NCBI RefSeq assembly: GCF_004365875.1
Contig: NZ_SODF01000004.1
Location: 348,203-412,202, forward strand
Reading direction: 5' to 3'
DNA length: 64,000 nt
From: Kribbella kalugense
GTDB lineage: Bacteria > Actinomycetota > Actinomycetes > Propionibacteriales > Kribbellaceae
The notes beneath the pieces were generated by a model. The model ran no database searches. It was not told where the DNA came from and saw only the letters and a list, made by a program, of their open reading frames with translations. Positions within the stretch are counted from its first letter, which is position 1; the number at the start of each line of letters is the position of its first letter. The position numbers and the translations under genes were made by a program. Shown here in pieces: positions 1 through 7,906 of the stretch.

Positions 1-1
1 C

Positions 2-1543
2 TCGAGCTGGAACGAGATCACCCCGTGCAACCTGTCGCTGGACCGGCTCGCCAAGGCTGTGAAGGAAGGCGTGCACGCGGCCGGCGGGTACCCGCTCGAG
101 TTCGGCACGATCAGCGTCTCCGACGGTATCTCGATGGGTCACGTCGGCATGCACTACTCGCTCGTCAGCCGGGAGATCATCGCCGACTCGGTCGAGACTG
201 TGATGGAGGCCGAGCGGCTCGACGGCTCGGTGCTGCTGGCCGGTTGCGACAAGTCCCTGCCCGGCATGCTGATGGCCGCGGCCCGGCTCGATCTCGCCTC
301 GGTCTTCCTGTACGCCGGTTCGATCATGCCCGGCAAGCTCGGCGACAAGGACGTCACGATCATCGACGCCTTCGAGGCCGTCGGCGCGTGCCTCCGCGGC
401 CTGATCACCCAGGACGAGGTCGACGCGGTCGAGCGCGCGATCTGCCCGGGTGAAGGCGCCTGCGGTGGCATGTACACCGCCAACACCATGGCCGCCGCTG
501 CCGAGGCGCTTGGGATGTCGTTGCCGGGATCGGCCGCCCCGCCGGCGGTCGACCGTCGCCGTGACGGCTATGCGCGCAAGTCCGGCGAGGCCGCGGTTGG
601 CCTGCTGCAGAAGGGGATCACGGCTCGGCAGATCCTCACCAAGGAAGCGTTCGAGAACGCGATCGCCGTCGTGATGGCGCTCGGCGGCTCGACGAACGCC
701 GTACTCCATCTGCTCGCGATCGCACGCGAAGCGGATGTCGACCTGACCCTCGCCGACTTCAATCGGGTCGGGGACCGGGTCCCGCATCTCGGTGACCTGA
801 AGCCGTTCGGCCGGTACGTGATGACCGATGTCGACCACGTCGGCGGTATCCCGGTGGTGATGCGCGCACTGCTCGACGCCGGTCTGCTCCATGGCGACTG
901 CCTGACCGTCACCGGCCGGACGATGGCGGAGAACCTGGCCGACATCGCGCCGCCCGACGTCGACGGCACGATCATCCGCGCCCTCGACAAGCCGATCCAC
1001 CACACCGGCGGCATCACCATCCTGCACGGCTCGCTCGCCCCGGACGGCGCAGTCGTGAAGAGCGCCGGCTTCGACTCGGACGTCTTCGAAGGAACCGCCC
1101 GCGTCTTCGACGGCGAGCGCGCCGCGATGGACGCCGTACCCGACCTCAATCCCGGCGACGTCGTCGTGATCCGGTACGAAGGCCCGAAGGGCGGCCCCGG
1201 GATGCGCGAGATGCTCGCGGTCACCGGCGCGATCAAGGGCGCCGGTCTCGGCAAGGACGTGCTGCTGCTGACCGACGGCCGCTTCTCCGGCGGTACGACG
1301 GGACTCTGCGTCGGACACGTCGCACCAGAGGCCGTCGACGGCGGACCGATCGCCTTCGTCCAGGACGGCGACCGCATCACCCTCGACGTGAAGAACCGCA
1401 CCCTCGACCTGCATATCGACGCTGCCGAACTCGAACGCCGCAAACAAGGCTGGACCCCGAAGACTCCCTCGATCACCAAGGGCGTCCTCGGCAAGTACAC
1501 CCGCCTGGTCCGGTCGGCGTCCGAAGGCGCCGTCTGTATCTGA
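2..1543 (+). CDS. ilvD: dihydroxyacid dehydratase (5' end outside window)
   Basis: IlvD dehydrates 2,3-dihydroxy-isovalerate and 2,3-dihydroxy-3-methylvalerate to the 2-oxo acids that precede Val, Leu and Ile. The frame is open from base 2 and already reads NEITPCNLSL, a conserved N-terminal motif of the family, so the true start lies upstream. The Fe-S and metal region GCDKSLPGML, then CPGEGACGGMYTANTM, and later GPKGGPGMREML and TDGRFSGGT are all visible. About 513 codons are present of the usual 560-620. A possible internal GTG at base 59 is not the real start because conserved sequence precedes it. It heads the branched-chain amino acid block. Confidence 0.96.
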   Translation, partial: SSWNEITPCNLSLDRLAKAVKEGVHAAGGYPLEFGTISVSDGISMGHVGMHYSLVSREIIADSVETVMEAERLDGSVLLAGCDKSLPGMLMAAARLDLASVFLYAGSIMPGKLGDKDVTIIDAFEAVGACLRGLITQDEVDAVERAICPGEGACGGMYTANTMAAAAEALGMSLPGSAAPPAVDRRRDGYARKSGEAAVGLLQKGITARQILTKEAFENAIAVVMALGGSTNAVLHLLAIAREADVDLTLADFNRVGDRVPHLGDLKPFGRYVMTDVDHVGGIPVVMRALLDAGLLHGDCLTVTGRTMAENLADIAPPDVDGTIIRALDKPIHHTGGITILHGSLAPDGAVVKSAGFDSDVFEGTARVFDGERAAMDAVPDLNPGDVVVIRYEGPKGGPGMREMLAVTGAIKGAGLGKDVLLLTDGRFSGGTTGLCVGHVAPEAVDGGPIAFVQDGDRITLDVKNRTLDLHIDAAELERRKQGWTPKTPSITKGVLGKYTRLVRSASEGAVCI

Positions 1544-1562
1544 ACCGGCCGACTGCTTAGGT

Positions 1563-2744
1563 ATGCCGATGGACGCCGAGCAGCTGGTCGAGGTTCAACA
1601 GGCAGCGAGCACGATCGCCCGGGCTCAGTTCGCCTACCTGGTACGCCGGTACGGCGTCGACGACCGCTTCCGCGACGGCTGGGGCAACCACAACGCGACC
1701 CACAACCTCCGGGTCGCCTGGCAGGCGGCGCGTGGTGCGGCCAGGTTGGTCGAGGCAGGGGCGGAGCCGCCCGAGGCGGTGCCCTTCGCCCTGATTGCCG
1801 GAATCCACCATGACCACGTCCAGGAGGTCGGCAGTCCGTACGACGGCAGTCCGCACCGGGCGGCCCTGATCGAGGTCGACGAACAGCAGGCGATCCTGCG
1901 CCACCAGCTGGAACGCGCCGGCGCACCGCTGCGCCCACTGACCTACGACCTGAGCCCGGACCGCGAGCGACTGAGTGTGGCCGCTGCCCACGATGCGATG
2001 CGTGCATATGAACGTGAGCATGGCTACGAGCCGACGGAGTTGTTCACCCAAGCCGGCTACGACACCGTCGACGAGCTGATCATGGACACCCAGGTCGTGG
2101 GAGCGACGCCGCAGGACGGTATCGGCACCAGGTCGACGGCCGACCGGCCGCTGGGTGCAGCGATGAGCGACGCCGACAAGTCCGACCTGGCCTTGCAGGG
2201 CGGACTGCGTCGTGGTCTCGGGCTGTTGCTCGAACGGAACCGGGCGACCCTCGCCGTCCCGGCGTTCAGCGACGGCATGGATGTCGACCTGCCTCGCGAA
2301 CTGACCGTGCCGTACCTCGAGTCCCAGTGCGAGATCTTCGCCAACGATCGATTCACCCTCAGCCAGAGCAACGCTCTCTTCCCGCAGCGGGCGTTCACCG
2401 TCGAGCGGCTGGAGCAGCTGCGACGCGAGCATGTGGCGGGACGGATGACCTGGACCGAGATGGTGGCTCACACCACCGAGCTGGCACGGACCGAACCGGT
2501 CCCGTCACGTGGCGCGGCGTCGACGCTGATCGCCGATCCGCGGGATCTGATCGGTGATCTCGCCCCCGGGTTGCGCGGCCAGGCGCCCGGCGTACGCAGC
2601 CCCGAGGCCCTACCGCCGGAGCTGCAGACGGAGCGCGACCGGGCGGGGATCGATCTGCACGGTGCCGTCGTACTGCCGAAGGCCGACGGGGCCCGCGCGA
2701 CGCCGAGGGCGTCTGTATCTAAAGACAGTCGTCTCGCTAGGTGA
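1563..2744 (+). CDS. HD-domain-like hydrolase of unknown substrate
   Basis: This 393-residue protein has a His-rich N-terminal part (NHNATHN near residue 44, then AGIHHDHVQ near residue 80) that resembles the metal-binding H...HD...D signature of HD-superfamily phosphohydrolases. An Asp-rich stretch YDTVDELIMDTQ near residue 165 could supply the last ligand. The final 70 residues are Pro/Arg-rich and look disordered. The substrate cannot be read from the sequence. It starts 19 bases after ilvD and ends just before the ilvB promoter region. An in-frame ATG two codons downstream is an alternative start, and no strong ribosome binding site separates them. Confidence 0.6.
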   Translation: MPMDAEQLVEVQQAASTIARAQFAYLVRRYGVDDRFRDGWGNHNATHNLRVAWQAARGAARLVEAGAEPPEAVPFALIAGIHHDHVQEVGSPYDGSPHRAALIEVDEQQAILRHQLERAGAPLRPLTYDLSPDRERLSVAAAHDAMRAYEREHGYEPTELFTQAGYDTVDELIMDTQVVGATPQDGIGTRSTADRPLGAAMSDADKSDLALQGGLRRGLGLLLERNRATLAVPAFSDGMDVDLPRELTVPYLESQCEIFANDRFTLSQSNALFPQRAFTVERLEQLRREHVAGRMTWTEMVAHTTELARTEPVPSRGAASTLIADPRDLIGDLAPGLRGQAPGVRSPEALPPELQTERDRAGIDLHGAVVLPKADGARATPRASVSKDSRLAR

Positions 2745-2762
2745 GATATGAGCGAGCCGAAC

Positions 2763-2792
2763 TTGACCCGGTCGCGGTCGGTCGGCGAATGT
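2763..2792 (+). promoter_or_regulatory. putative promoter of the ilvBNC leader
   Basis: TTGACC at 2763-2768 and GAATGT at 2787-2792 are 18 bases apart and resemble -35 and -10 elements. The -10 ends 7 bases before the ATG of the leader peptide, so transcription could begin at or next to that ATG (leaderless). The boxes are seen; their use is inferred. Confidence 0.45.
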
Positions 2793-2799
2793 TGCCTAC

Positions 2800-2841
2800 A
2801 TGCGATCGATTCTCCTCGTACTTGTGCGGCGCGCCGACTGA
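2800..2841 (+). CDS. ilvBNC leader peptide (attenuator peptide)
   Basis: A 13-codon ORF encodes MRSILLVLVRRAD. Six consecutive codons are Ile, Leu, Leu, Val, Leu, Val, the amino acids made by the downstream ilvBNC operon. It sits immediately upstream of a U-tract terminator (2864-2897) and about 160 bases before ilvB. This is the classical layout of ribosome-mediated attenuation: when charged branched-chain tRNAs are scarce the ribosome stalls and the terminator does not form. Actinobacterial ilvBNC operons, for example in corynebacteria and streptomycetes, are known to use such leaders. Confidence 0.8.
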   Translation: MRSILLVLVRRAD

Positions 2842-2863
2842 CGCGACCACCGAGTCGAGCGCG

Positions 2864-2897
2864 CCCCCTTCAGCCCACCCGGCGGAGGGGGTTTTTT
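2864..2897 (+). terminator. attenuator terminator upstream of ilvB
   Basis: CCCCCT (2864-2869) pairs with AGGGGG (2886-2891), followed directly by six T residues (2892-2897). It lies between the leader peptide and ilvB with no gene ending nearby in this orientation, so it fits an attenuator rather than the end of a transcript. Confidence 0.75.
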
Positions 2898-3002
2898 GTT
2901 GCCAATGCGACTATCTGCGACCCAGATGCGCAGGGACAGCGAACACGAGCGAGGATGGATCGGTCGCGCAAGCCAAACGTGACAGGACTAAGGAAGGCAC
3001 TC

Positions 3003-4754
3003 ATGAGTGAGCAGCTGACCGGGGCACAGGCTCTGATCCGCGCACTGGAACATGCCGGAGTGGACACCGTCTTCGGCATCCCGGGTGGCGCGATCCTCCC
3101 GGCGTACGACCCGATGCTCGACTCGACCCAGATCCGCCACATCCTGGTACGTCACGAGCAGGGCGCCGGTCACGCCGCCCAGGGGTACGCCGCCGCGTCC
3201 GGCAAGACCGGTGTGTGTATGGCGACCTCGGGTCCCGGCGCGACGAACCTGGTGACGCCGATCGCCGACGCCTACATGGACTCGGTGCCGATGGTGGCGA
3301 TCACCGGCCAGGTGGCCGGCGCCGCGATCGGCACGGACGCCTTCCAGGAGGCGGACATCCGCGGCATCACGATGCCGATCACCAAGCACAACTTCCTGGT
3401 GACCGACCCGGCCGACATCGCGACCACGATCGCGGAGGCGTTCCACATCGCCTCCACCGGCCGCCCCGGTCCGGTCCTGGTGGACGTGACCAAGGACGCG
3501 ATGCAGACCACCGGCGTCGACTTCCACTGGCCGACCGAGCTCGCGCTGCCCGGCTACCGGCCGGTGACCCGCCCGCACCCCAAGCAGGTGCGTGAGGCGG
3601 CCCGCCTGATCGCCGCGGCCGAGAAGCCGGTGCTCTACGTCGGCGGCGGCGTGATCCGCGCCCAGGCCAGTCCCGAGCTGAAGGAACTGGCCGAGCTCCT
3701 CGGTATCCCCGTCGTCACCACGCTGATGGCCCGCGGTGCGCTGCCGGACTCGCACGCGCTGCACTTCGGGATGCCCGGTATGCACGGGTCGGTGTCCGCG
3801 GTCGGCGCCCTGCAGCGCTCCGATCTGCTGATCACCCTGGGCGCCCGGTTCGACGACCGGGTGACCGGCAAGCTCGACTCGTTCGCGCCGGACGCGAAGG
3901 TCATCCACGCCGACATCGACCCGGCCGAGATCGGCAAGAACCGGGCCGCCGACGTGCCGATCGTGGGCGACTGCAAGGAGGTCATCACCGACCTGATCGC
4001 CGCCCTCCGCACCGAGATCGCGAGCACCGGCCGCACCCCGTCGTACGACGCCTGGCGCCATCAGCTCGAATCGGTCCGGGCCAAGTACCCGGTGGCGTAC
4101 GACGACCCCGAGGACGGCACGCTGTCCCCGCAGTACGTGATCGAGCGAATCGGCCAGATCGCCGGACCGGACGCCATCTACACCGCGGGCGTCGGCCAGC
4201 ACCAGATGTGGTCCGCGCACTACCTCCCGTTCGAGAAGCCCCGCCACTGGCTGAACTCCGGCGGCCTCGGCACCATGGGGTACGCCGTGCCGGCCGCGAT
4301 GGGGGCCAAGGTCGCCCGGCCGGACAAGACCGTGTGGGCGATCGACGGCGACGGCTGCTTCCAGATGACCAACCAGGAGCTCGTCACCTGTGCGCTCGAG
4401 GGCATCCCGATCAAGGTTGCCGTGATCAACAACCAGTCGCTGGGCATGGTCCGGCAGTGGCAGACGCTGTTCTACGACAAGCGCTACTCCAACACCGACC
4501 TGCACTCGGCCCGGATCCCGGACTTCGCCAAGCTGGCCGAGGCGATGGGCGGCGTGGGCCTGCGGTGCTCCGACAAGGACTCGGTCGACGCCACCATCGA
4601 CAAGGCGATGTCGGTCACCGACCAGCCGGTCGTGGTCGACTTCGTCGTCCACCGCGACGCGATGGTCTGGCCGATGGTCGCGGCCGGCGTCAGCAACGAC
4701 GAGATCCAGATCGCCCGCGACATGGCCCCCAAGTGGGACGGGGAGGAGCTCTGA
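3003..4754 (+). CDS. ilvB: acetohydroxyacid synthase large subunit
   Basis: IlvB is the ThDP-, FAD- and Mg-dependent catalytic subunit that condenses pyruvate with pyruvate or 2-oxobutyrate, the first common step of Val/Leu/Ile synthesis. At 583 residues it has the expected length. FGIPGGAILP and the catalytic Glu in RHEQGAGHAAQGYA (about residue 52) lie in the PYR domain. The ThDP motif runs from GDGCFQMTNQEL to NNQSLG, about residues 445-480. The frame stays open to 2748, but that extension covers the leader and attenuator. The ATG at 3003, preceded by AAGGAAGG, starts at the conserved N-terminus. The stop overlaps the start of ilvN by one base. Confidence 0.97.
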   Translation: MSEQLTGAQALIRALEHAGVDTVFGIPGGAILPAYDPMLDSTQIRHILVRHEQGAGHAAQGYAAASGKTGVCMATSGPGATNLVTPIADAYMDSVPMVAITGQVAGAAIGTDAFQEADIRGITMPITKHNFLVTDPADIATTIAEAFHIASTGRPGPVLVDVTKDAMQTTGVDFHWPTELALPGYRPVTRPHPKQVREAARLIAAAEKPVLYVGGGVIRAQASPELKELAELLGIPVVTTLMARGALPDSHALHFGMPGMHGSVSAVGALQRSDLLITLGARFDDRVTGKLDSFAPDAKVIHADIDPAEIGKNRAADVPIVGDCKEVITDLIAALRTEIASTGRTPSYDAWRHQLESVRAKYPVAYDDPEDGTLSPQYVIERIGQIAGPDAIYTAGVGQHQMWSAHYLPFEKPRHWLNSGGLGTMGYAVPAAMGAKVARPDKTVWAIDGDGCFQMTNQELVTCALEGIPIKVAVINNQSLGMVRQWQTLFYDKRYSNTDLHSARIPDFAKLAEAMGGVGLRCSDKDSVDATIDKAMSVTDQPVVVDFVVHRDAMVWPMVAAGVSNDEIQIARDMAPKWDGEEL

Positions 4755-5422
4755 TGTCCAAGCACACGCTGAGCATCCTGGTCGAGAACAAGCACGGTGT
4801 GCTGGCCCGGGTCGCGGCGCTGATCTCGCGGCGCGGGTTCAACATCGATTCCCTCGCGGTCGGTCCGACCGAGCACCCCGAGGTGTCCCGGATGACCATC
4901 GCGGTCAGCGTGGACGAGCAGCCTTTGGAGCAGATCACCAAGCAGCTGAACAAGCTGGTGAACGTGATCAAGATCGTCGAACTCGAACCCACCCAGACGG
5001 TTCAGCGCGAACTGCTGCTGGTGAAGGTCAAGGCGGACACCCTGACCCGCGGACAGGTGCTGGAGACCGTCCAGCTGTTCCGTGCGAAGGTGGTGGACGT
5101 GGCACCGGACGCGATCACGATCGAGGCGACCGGCAATCCCGAGAAACTCGAAGCCATGCTCCGGGTGCTGGAACCCTTCGGCGTCCGCGAGCTGGTGCAG
5201 TCCGGCATGGTGGCGATCGGCCGGGGCAGCCGCTCCATCTCCGACCGCACGCTGCGGCCGGTCCCGGTGCCTCCGCCGCACGTCCAGTCCGGACCCCCTA
5301 ACGTGCAGGCGCGCCCTGTCGATCATGCCCAGCACGCCGGATCCGCGCAGCCCGTGTCTCCGCACCACCCGGTGCCGGCGCCGCCGCCGGGCCGATCCGC
5401 CGTCGTACCGAATCAACACTAA
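4754..5422 (+). CDS. ilvN: acetohydroxyacid synthase regulatory subunit with Pro/His-rich tail
   Basis: IlvN binds IlvB, stimulates it and confers feedback inhibition by Val. The N-terminal ACT domain (SILVENKHGVLARVAAL, about residues 5-75) and the ALS_ss_C domain (to about residue 165) are complete. The product is 222 residues, while the family usually ends near 165-175. From residue 167 there is a 56-residue tail of Pro, His, Ala and Val (for example VPVPPPHVQ and PHHPVPAPPP) with no predicted fold. The start overlaps the ilvB stop (TGATG), so the two are translationally coupled. Confidence 0.95.
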   Translation: MSKHTLSILVENKHGVLARVAALISRRGFNIDSLAVGPTEHPEVSRMTIAVSVDEQPLEQITKQLNKLVNVIKIVELEPTQTVQRELLLVKVKADTLTRGQVLETVQLFRAKVVDVAPDAITIEATGNPEKLEAMLRVLEPFGVRELVQSGMVAIGRGSRSISDRTLRPVPVPPPHVQSGPPNVQARPVDHAQHAGSAQPVSPHHPVPAPPPGRSAVVPNQH

Positions 5423-5437
5423 GGAGAAGTGCCGCAA

Positions 5438-6469
5438 GTGGCAGCTGAAATGTTCTATGACGACAACGCCGACCTGTCGGTGATCCAGGGCCGCCACGTG
5501 GCCGTCCTCGGCTACGGCTCCCAGGGCCACGCCCACGCGCTCTCGCTGCGCGACTCCGGCGTCGACGTCCGGGTCGGTCTGCCGGAGGGCTCGAAGAGCC
5601 GGGCCAAGGCCGAGGCCCAGGGCCTGCGGGTGCTCACCCCGGCCGAGGCGGTCGAGGAGGCCGACGTGATCGTCGTCCTCGCGCCGGACCCGGCCCAGCG
5701 TCAGCTCTACAAGGAGGCCATCGAGCCGAACCTGGTCGACGGCGACGCGCTGGTCTTCGGTCACGGCTTCAACATCCGGTTCGGCTACATCAAGCCGCCG
5801 GCCGGCGTCGACGTGTTCATGGTTGCCCCGAAGGGCCCGGGACACCTGGTACGCCGTGAGTACTCCGAGGGTCGCGGCGTACCCGTGCTGGTAGCGGTCG
5901 AGCAGGACGCCACCGGCAAGGCGTGGGACCTGGCGCTGTCGTACGCCAAGGGCATCGGCGGTCTGCGGGCCGGCGGGATCAAGACCACCTTCACCGAGGA
6001 GACCGAGACCGACCTGTTCGGTGAGCAGGCCGTCCTCTGCGGTGGTGTGTCGGCGCTGATCCAGACCGGCTTCGAGGTGCTGACCGAGGCCGGCTACCAG
6101 CCCGAGGTCGCGTACTTCGAGTGCCTGCACGAGGTGAAGCTGATCGTCGACCTGATCTACGAAGGCGGCATCGCCAAGCAGCGCTGGTCGGTTTCCGACA
6201 CCGCGGAGTACGGCGACTACGTGTCCGGCCCGCGGATCATCGACGCGTCGGTCAAGGCCCGGATGAAGGAGGTCCTCGGTGACATCACCGACGGCACCTT
6301 CGCGGCTCGCTTCATCGCCGACCAGGACGCCGGCGCACCGGAGTTCGCGGCGTTCCGCAAGAAGAGCCAGGAGCACCCGATCGAGGCCGTGGGCAAGGAA
6401 CTGCGCGGCCTGATGGCGTGGGTCAAGTCCCACGACGAGGACTACGTCGAGGGCACCGCGGCCCGCTGA
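5438..6469 (+). CDS. ilvC: ketol-acid reductoisomerase
   Basis: IlvC isomerises and reduces acetolactate and acetohydroxybutyrate with NADPH and Mg. The Rossmann motif GYGSQGHAHALSLRDSG, the metal-binding DLFGEQAVLCGG and the C-terminal knotted domain (SDTAEYGDYVSGPRI) are present. It is a class I, short-form enzyme of 343 residues. GTG at 5429 lies only 2 bases after AAGGAG, too close. The in-frame GTG at 5438 is 11 bases away and gives the usual AEMFYDD N-terminus, so I prefer it. It is the last gene of ilvBNC and is followed by a strong terminator. Confidence 0.95.
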   Translation: MAAEMFYDDNADLSVIQGRHVAVLGYGSQGHAHALSLRDSGVDVRVGLPEGSKSRAKAEAQGLRVLTPAEAVEEADVIVVLAPDPAQRQLYKEAIEPNLVDGDALVFGHGFNIRFGYIKPPAGVDVFMVAPKGPGHLVRREYSEGRGVPVLVAVEQDATGKAWDLALSYAKGIGGLRAGGIKTTFTEETETDLFGEQAVLCGGVSALIQTGFEVLTEAGYQPEVAYFECLHEVKLIVDLIYEGGIAKQRWSVSDTAEYGDYVSGPRIIDASVKARMKEVLGDITDGTFAARFIADQDAGAPEFAAFRKKSQEHPIEAVGKELRGLMAWVKSHDEDYVEGTAAR

Positions 6470-6482
6470 CGCGAACAAACCC

Positions 6483-6528
6483 GAAGGGGCCCGGACCATC
6501 CAGGTGGATGGATCGGGCCCCTTCGTTT
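6483..6528 (+). terminator. terminator of ilvBNC
   Basis: GAAGGGGCCCG (6483-6493) pairs perfectly with CGGGCCCCTTC (6514-6524). An inner stem CCATCC/GGATGG extends the hairpin, and GTTTG follows. It lies directly after the ilvC stop. Confidence 0.85.
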
Positions 6529-6585
6529 GACACAATGTGTGACGGTTGAGGTCCGGACAGGTGATTTTGGGGGAGGTGACCGGCG

Positions 6586-7788
6586 GTGGAGGACGGCAGG
6601 AATGCGCTGCCGCGGCCGCCTCGGCGGATTCCGGCGGGGGCCGGGACGCTGACCCAGCTGGAGGCTCCGCGCCGTCCCAACGGCGGGACGCCGCCACCCA
6701 GGGGGCCGTGGATCTTCGGTCGCATCCTGGCCGGGTTCCTCGTACTGCTCGTGATCGTCGGAGCCGGTGCCGGCGCGGGCTGGTTCGTCCGCGCGCGGAG
6801 CCTGAAGATCGACACCGACCAGGTCCTGCAGTCGGTCAAGCCGGCGGTCGTCCGCGTCCTGGCCACGACGTGTGCGGGCAGTGGCGAGGGGACCGGCGTA
6901 CTGATCGACGGCGGCCGGATCCTGACCGCGACGTCCGTGGTCGAGCAGCCGCTGGGGATTGTGGTGGTCCTTCCGGACGGCCGGATCCGGCGGGCCAACC
7001 TGCTCGGTACGAGTACCGACGGTGTCGCCGTACTGCAGCCGATCGGGGAGATCGACGCCACGCCTTTGCAGCTCGCCGCCGCGAACCCCGACCCGAAGTC
7101 CGAGCGCGCGCTGGCCGGCTACACCGCGGCCGGCAAGCAGGTCATCAACCCGATCGGTTCGACGGCTGAGCCCACCTCGCTGAGCGCGGTGATGAACGCG
7201 GAGAAGATCGGCAGCCCGATCGTCGACAGGTCCGGGCGGCTGGATGGACTGGTCGTCGGCGACACGGTCCAGACCAGCACGATCGTCGGGCTCGACACAC
7301 TGCGCGGGTACGCCGCGCTGACGCCGATCGGACTCACCGTCGACAACGCCGACAGCTGCACGGTTCAGTCCAAAGGCCCGCAACGCGGAATCGTCCCCGA
7401 GCTGCAGGTCGCACGCACGCAGCTGGCGAGCGAGGTCCAGAAGCTGTTCGGCGACTACCTGACTCTCGAGAACAAGCGCGACTTCCCGGCACTGCAGGCG
7501 CTCTACTCCAAGCAGCTGGCCAAGAAGTACACCGTGACCAAGGACCAGACCAGCCACCAGACGACGTACTTCTTCGCCCCGAAGATCAGCGAGGTCAGCT
7601 CGGACGGCGAGGGTGGTGCGTACGCGCGGATGGCGTTCAACGCCCTCTTCTCGCCGACCGCCTCGGGTGCCGACGGCCGGAACTGCAACCACCTGGACTA
7701 CCGCTACCACCTGATCCGCGACGGCGGGAAGCTGCTGATCGACACGGCCGTCACGATGTCGCCCTCGGTGGCCTGCGACAGCGAGTGA
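6586..7788 (+). CDS. membrane-anchored trypsin-fold protein lacking the catalytic triad
   Basis: The 400-residue product has a Pro/Arg-rich cytoplasmic N-terminus, one membrane helix (about residues 44-66, FGRILAGFLVLLVIVG) and an extracellular domain that follows the trypsin/DegP pattern. Where active enzymes have TNAHVV it reads TATSVV, so the catalytic His is Ser. The expected Asp region reads TDGVAVLQ, and the nucleophile region reads KIGSPIVDRSGRLDGLVVG without GNSGGP. It is therefore probably an inactive protease fold used for binding. The C-terminal 130 residues form a separate domain resembling NTF2-like folds. GTG 6586 follows GGGAGGTG by 7 bases. Function unknown. Confidence 0.6.
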   Translation: MEDGRNALPRPPRRIPAGAGTLTQLEAPRRPNGGTPPPRGPWIFGRILAGFLVLLVIVGAGAGAGWFVRARSLKIDTDQVLQSVKPAVVRVLATTCAGSGEGTGVLIDGGRILTATSVVEQPLGIVVVLPDGRIRRANLLGTSTDGVAVLQPIGEIDATPLQLAAANPDPKSERALAGYTAAGKQVINPIGSTAEPTSLSAVMNAEKIGSPIVDRSGRLDGLVVGDTVQTSTIVGLDTLRGYAALTPIGLTVDNADSCTVQSKGPQRGIVPELQVARTQLASEVQKLFGDYLTLENKRDFPALQALYSKQLAKKYTVTKDQTSHQTTYFFAPKISEVSSDGEGGAYARMAFNALFSPTASGADGRNCNHLDYRYHLIRDGGKLLIDTAVTMSPSVACDSE

Positions 7789-7906
7789 CCGGATCGTGGG
7801 TCCCGTCCGCGGGCCGAACGGCGGACGCGGTACCATCGACTGCAGCGGGCACAGCGCGGTGCTCTGAAAATCATGAGCCCCTACCGCTTCTGCAGGAGAT
7901 TCCTCC

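Noticed and set aside
2748..3002. N-terminal extension of IlvB
   Set aside because: The extension would translate the promoter, leader peptide and terminator; family N-terminus and ribosome binding site are at 3003.
2741..3002. T-box riboswitch before ilvB
   Set aside because: No T-box sequence or specifier stem could be seen; the peptide leader explains the terminator.
2988..4652. 554-codon minus-strand frame opposite ilvB
   Set aside because: It is a shadow of the high-GC ilvB gene with low-complexity Arg/Asp/Gly/Val composition; ilvB itself is certain.
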